NCBI GenBank assembly: GCA_030849075.1
Contig: JASAOO010003023.1
Location: 1 to 17,665 of the forward strand
Direction of reading: 5' to 3'
From: Zelonia costaricensis
Taxonomy: Eukaryota; Euglenozoa; Kinetoplastea; Trypanosomatida; Trypanosomatidae
DNA length: 17,665 nt
Shown here piece after piece: positions 15,561 through 17,665 of the stretch. Each line of letters opens with the position of its first letter. The first letter of the stretch is position 1. A model generated the notes under the pieces. That model did not search any database, was not told the origin of the DNA, and worked only from the letters and a program-made list of their open reading frames with translations. A program made the position numbers and the translations under genes.

Positions 15561-17423
15561 CTAGAGGTACCGCCACTGCGAGCCACAAACCCACGTCCCA
15601 CTGTACTGGAATCCAGCGGACGAGCTTCGCGAGCTCGCCCACGCTGAGCCGCCGCCACCGCTGTGAGGCATGGCAACGCCGCTGCCAGTGCTGCTGCCCT
15701 GACGGCGAACTGCGTCTTGGCCAGCACCGCCGCTACCCGCCTCCAATGGCGTTGCTCGCATAAAGTGTGCGCGGTACCGCCACACGACGGCATGTGGCAG
15801 CAACGAAGACGTTTCCAAGCTCGTGAGTACGTCGGCTGGGTGCGCTTCTCCACCGGCAGCGCCAACGACGACTCCTTCGCCGACGCCGCGGCCCAGCACG
15901 CGCGGCTCCTCCACACACTCGAGGTACAGCAGAGAGAGCTGAACATCGTGAAGGGAAATCGGAGAGGGGATGGGGACCGCAGCTGCGTCTCGTGCGCCGG
16001 GGCGCACCTCCACGCGGGCCATCTTGCCGCTCGATGCGCGACCCACCTCCCCGCTGTGGCAGCGCTTACGGCCGCTCTCTGTGTACGCTTCACTTGGCGC
16101 ATCGCGGGGGCACGAGGAGACGTGCACGTGCGGGGTGCGCAGGCGCTGGACGAAGTCCGAAGCGGCAAGGGCACTCTCGGGTGAGGGCAGGACAACGCCA
16201 ACCCAACCGTCGCCATCACCCGCGCTGCTCCACTGCTGACGCGTCTCCAACTCGATGGCATCGTAGCACGGCCGTGACGTGGCGGCTGCTGCTGTTGGTG
16301 CTGCTGGCGGTGGTAGTGGAGGCAGAGACGATGGAGCCCGCCAGCGTGGGTTCGCTCCAGCCGACTTCCTGTCTCCGACTCGGCTTCCCCGGTCCTCGAG
16401 TATCACCAGTGCGCATCGCAGGCGCCGCTGCAGCACACACAGAAGATGGTGTGGGAGGGGGAGGGACGTGCCCATGGCCCGCTCCAGCAGCGCGCAGCTC
16501 GAGGTGGGGCCTGTCAAGCCGTCGATGACGCAGAGCGGCACCAGCTGCGTCGCCGCTTCTCCACCTCGAGCGGCAGTGGACGGGGCCTCGCGTACCTCCA
16601 GCTGCGGCATGCTCGCCTCGCCTTCTGCGGCGCGATGCACAGGAAAGGCGTAGGCCTGACACACGGCACAGACATCGGCGACCGTGCCGCACGGCAACAC
16701 CTCGACTCGACGCACTGCCTCCAGCACTGCCCGCTGACGAGCCAGCAGCTGCGCCCCGGGGCTCTCGCACGGCCGCGCGTGATGAGACGGCGGAGGGGAC
16801 GGCGCCAGTGTCGGACTCCTCGCAGCCAGCGTGCAAGTTGCCTCCACGGCGGCGCACGCTGTCACTTGTGCCAACGCCTGTCGCTGTAGGGCGACCCACT
16901 GCCGCTCCACCGTCAACGCAAATCGCGCTAGCGAGAAGCTTGCACTCGCCGGTGCGCACAGGTACATGACGCGTCCCCCACGCAGCGCGTGCGCGGCGGC
17001 CACCTCGTAGATGAAACGGCGCTGCACGTCTGGCGCCGCGACGGCCGAGGACGCGAGAGACGCGTCATTGAGGACGCCAGCTGGCGCAGTGGATGCGGCC
17101 GGGGCCGACGCGAGGACACAGATTGCATTCCCAGCGAGCTCTGTCACGCTTCCCGCCGCCGCGGTGTGGCGCCCAAGGGTGCCCAGCATGTTCAAGCTTG
17201 TGCAGCCCTCGGGAAAAGAGGTGATTGCTGGGAACACACATGCGCCATCGACGGTCTTGACCGCGACTTCCTCTCCCAGCATCCGCGCGGTGAAGACGTG
17301 GGGTGGAAACAGCTGCACTGGCGTCGCTTGCAGGCGCTGCAGCACCGTCCTGGCACTCTCGCGGCGGTGGCCGCCGTGGTCCGCACGGGAGCTGGCACGA
17401 CGTGGGTGGGCTGAAGATGACAT
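15561..17423 (-). CDS. Hypothetical protein with a divergent RAD51/RecA-paralog-like core
   Basis: A 620-residue protein I cannot name with certainty. The order of segments recalls RAD51 paralogs: SLNMLGTLGRHTAAAGSVTELAGN (residues ~75-98) sits where RAD51 has the lead-in to Walker A; FIYEVAAAHALRGGRVMYLC (~135-152) matches the helix and strand after it; VLPCGTVADVCAVCQAYAF (~245-265) matches the strand with the aromatic-rich loop; VPLCVIDGLTGPTSS (~293-308) looks like a Walker B strand; then a helix and CALVILED. The P-loop itself (GxxxxGKT) is missing, replaced by A/S/P-rich sequence, and the region at ~365-490 is an insert with no clear fold. Conserved-looking sequence resumes at LLYLECVEEPRVLGRG. 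RAD51 paralogs assist homologous recombination; that role here is inference. The open frame begins at a GTG (17435), but the first ATG is 17423-17421. Confidence 0.8.
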   Translation of the reverse strand: MSSSAHPRRASSRADHGGHRRESARTVLQRLQATPVQLFPPHVFTARMLGEEVAVKTVDGACVFPAITSFPEGCTSLNMLGTLGRHTAAAGSVTELAGNAICVLASAPAASTAPAGVLNDASLASSAVAAPDVQRRFIYEVAAAHALRGGRVMYLCAPASASFSLARFALTVERQWVALQRQALAQVTACAAVEATCTLAARSPTLAPSPPPSHHARPCESPGAQLLARQRAVLEAVRRVEVLPCGTVADVCAVCQAYAFPVHRAAEGEASMPQLEVREAPSTAARGGEAATQLVPLCVIDGLTGPTSSCALLERAMGTSLPLPHHLLCVLQRRLRCALVILEDRGSRVGDRKSAGANPRWRAPSSLPPLPPPAAPTAAAATSRPCYDAIELETRQQWSSAGDGDGWVGVVLPSPESALAASDFVQRLRTPHVHVSSCPRDAPSEAYTESGRKRCHSGEVGRASSGKMARVEVRPGARDAAAVPIPSPISLHDVQLSLLYLECVEEPRVLGRGVGEGVVVGAAGGEAHPADVLTSLETSSLLPHAVVWRYRAHFMRATPLEAGSGGAGQDAVRRQGSSTGSGVAMPHSGGGGSAWASSRSSSAGFQYSGTWVCGSQWRYL

Positions 17424-17463
17424 CAGTGCATTCACTACCGCCAGAGGTAGAGAGAGAGAGACT
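17423..17463 (-). promoter_or_regulatory. Spliced-leader acceptor candidate and two-codon uORF touching the start codon
   Basis: The minus strand shows a pyrimidine tract (about 17463-17447, CT repeats) and then GTAG ending at 17435. Just after, ATG CAC TGA (17431-17423) forms a minimal upstream ORF whose stop overlaps the main ATG by one base (TGATG). If this AG or any upstream one is used, the uORF is in the mRNA. Confidence 0.5.
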
Positions 17464-17570
17464 TCAGAAAAGGACGCGAGCGAGACGAGCTACGCCGCTG
17501 CGCTGGCGACACGGAACTCACAACAGGGCGCGCGTTTAGGTCCGAGGCATGGCTGGCCGCGCGTAGTGCC

Positions 17571-17613
17571 GAACTCGAAGCTCCTGCGGCAAGCTTCTTG
17601 GAAGCTTCAGTTC
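17571..17613. repeat. Inverted repeat upstream of the RAD51-like gene
   Basis: GAACTCGAAGCT (17571-17582) can pair with AGCTTCAGTTC (17603-17613) with one bulged base. Nested inside it, AAGCTTC and GAAGCTT (17591-17607) form an alternative shorter hairpin around TTG. The two structures exclude each other. No function known. Confidence 0.6.
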
Positions 17614-17665
17614 AGAAGTCTGCTACGCGCGAGGCAGCCAGGCCGATGAAGTTGTGGAGAATGAA

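Overview
The window looks like nuclear DNA of a Leishmania-like trypanosomatid. The supporting signs are GC-rich intronless genes all on one strand (minus), long purine-rich (+ strand) intergenic stretches carrying polypyrimidine/AG trans-splicing signals on the minus strand, abundant CA/GT microsatellites, and protein families typical of kinetoplastids. No tRNA, rRNA, CRISPR, intact transposon or strand switch was seen. The arrangement fits a segment of one polycistronic unit transcribed from right to left. Species and chromosome cannot be fixed from the sequence alone.

In transcription order the genes are: (a) 17423-15561, a hypothetical protein whose core resembles a very divergent RAD51/RecA-paralog ATPase without a usable Walker A loop; (b) 14915-13404, an IWS1/Spn1-like protein with a TFIIS N-terminal-type helical domain and a lysine-rich stretch; (c) 11254-9203, a GSK3-family protein kinase with several long low-complexity insertions; (d) 5360-3510, an EHD/sarcalumenin-like dynamin-superfamily GTPase with a probable mitochondrial presequence and a two-helix membrane hairpin; (e) 2446-1061, an EMAPII/Arc1p-type tRNA-binding protein with a GST-C-like N-terminus, likely an aminoacyl-tRNA synthetase complex scaffold; (f) about 700-318, a truncated pseudogene copy of the 3' end of gene (d).

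The most notable structure is a pair of direct repeats, 1 to ~700 and 3179 to ~4050, that flank gene (e). Each holds the 3' end of the GTPase gene plus downstream UTR. The left copy has lost exactly 53 codons in frame, which encode the membrane hairpin, and it has no start codon. The repeats are well placed for recombination that would delete or circularise the tRNA-binding gene.

The gene-free stretches are 701-1060, 2447-3509, 5361-9202 (3.8 kb), 11255-13403 (2.1 kb) and 14916-15560. They hold UTRs, microsatellites, probable splice acceptors, one candidate degenerate retroposon relic (SIDER-like, ~8090-8290) and one polypyrimidine/AG signal of reversed polarity (5819-5864) followed directly by a 70-codon plus-strand ORF. 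The neighbours do not form an obvious pathway, as expected for trypanosomatid polycistrons, where neighbouring genes need not be functionally related.
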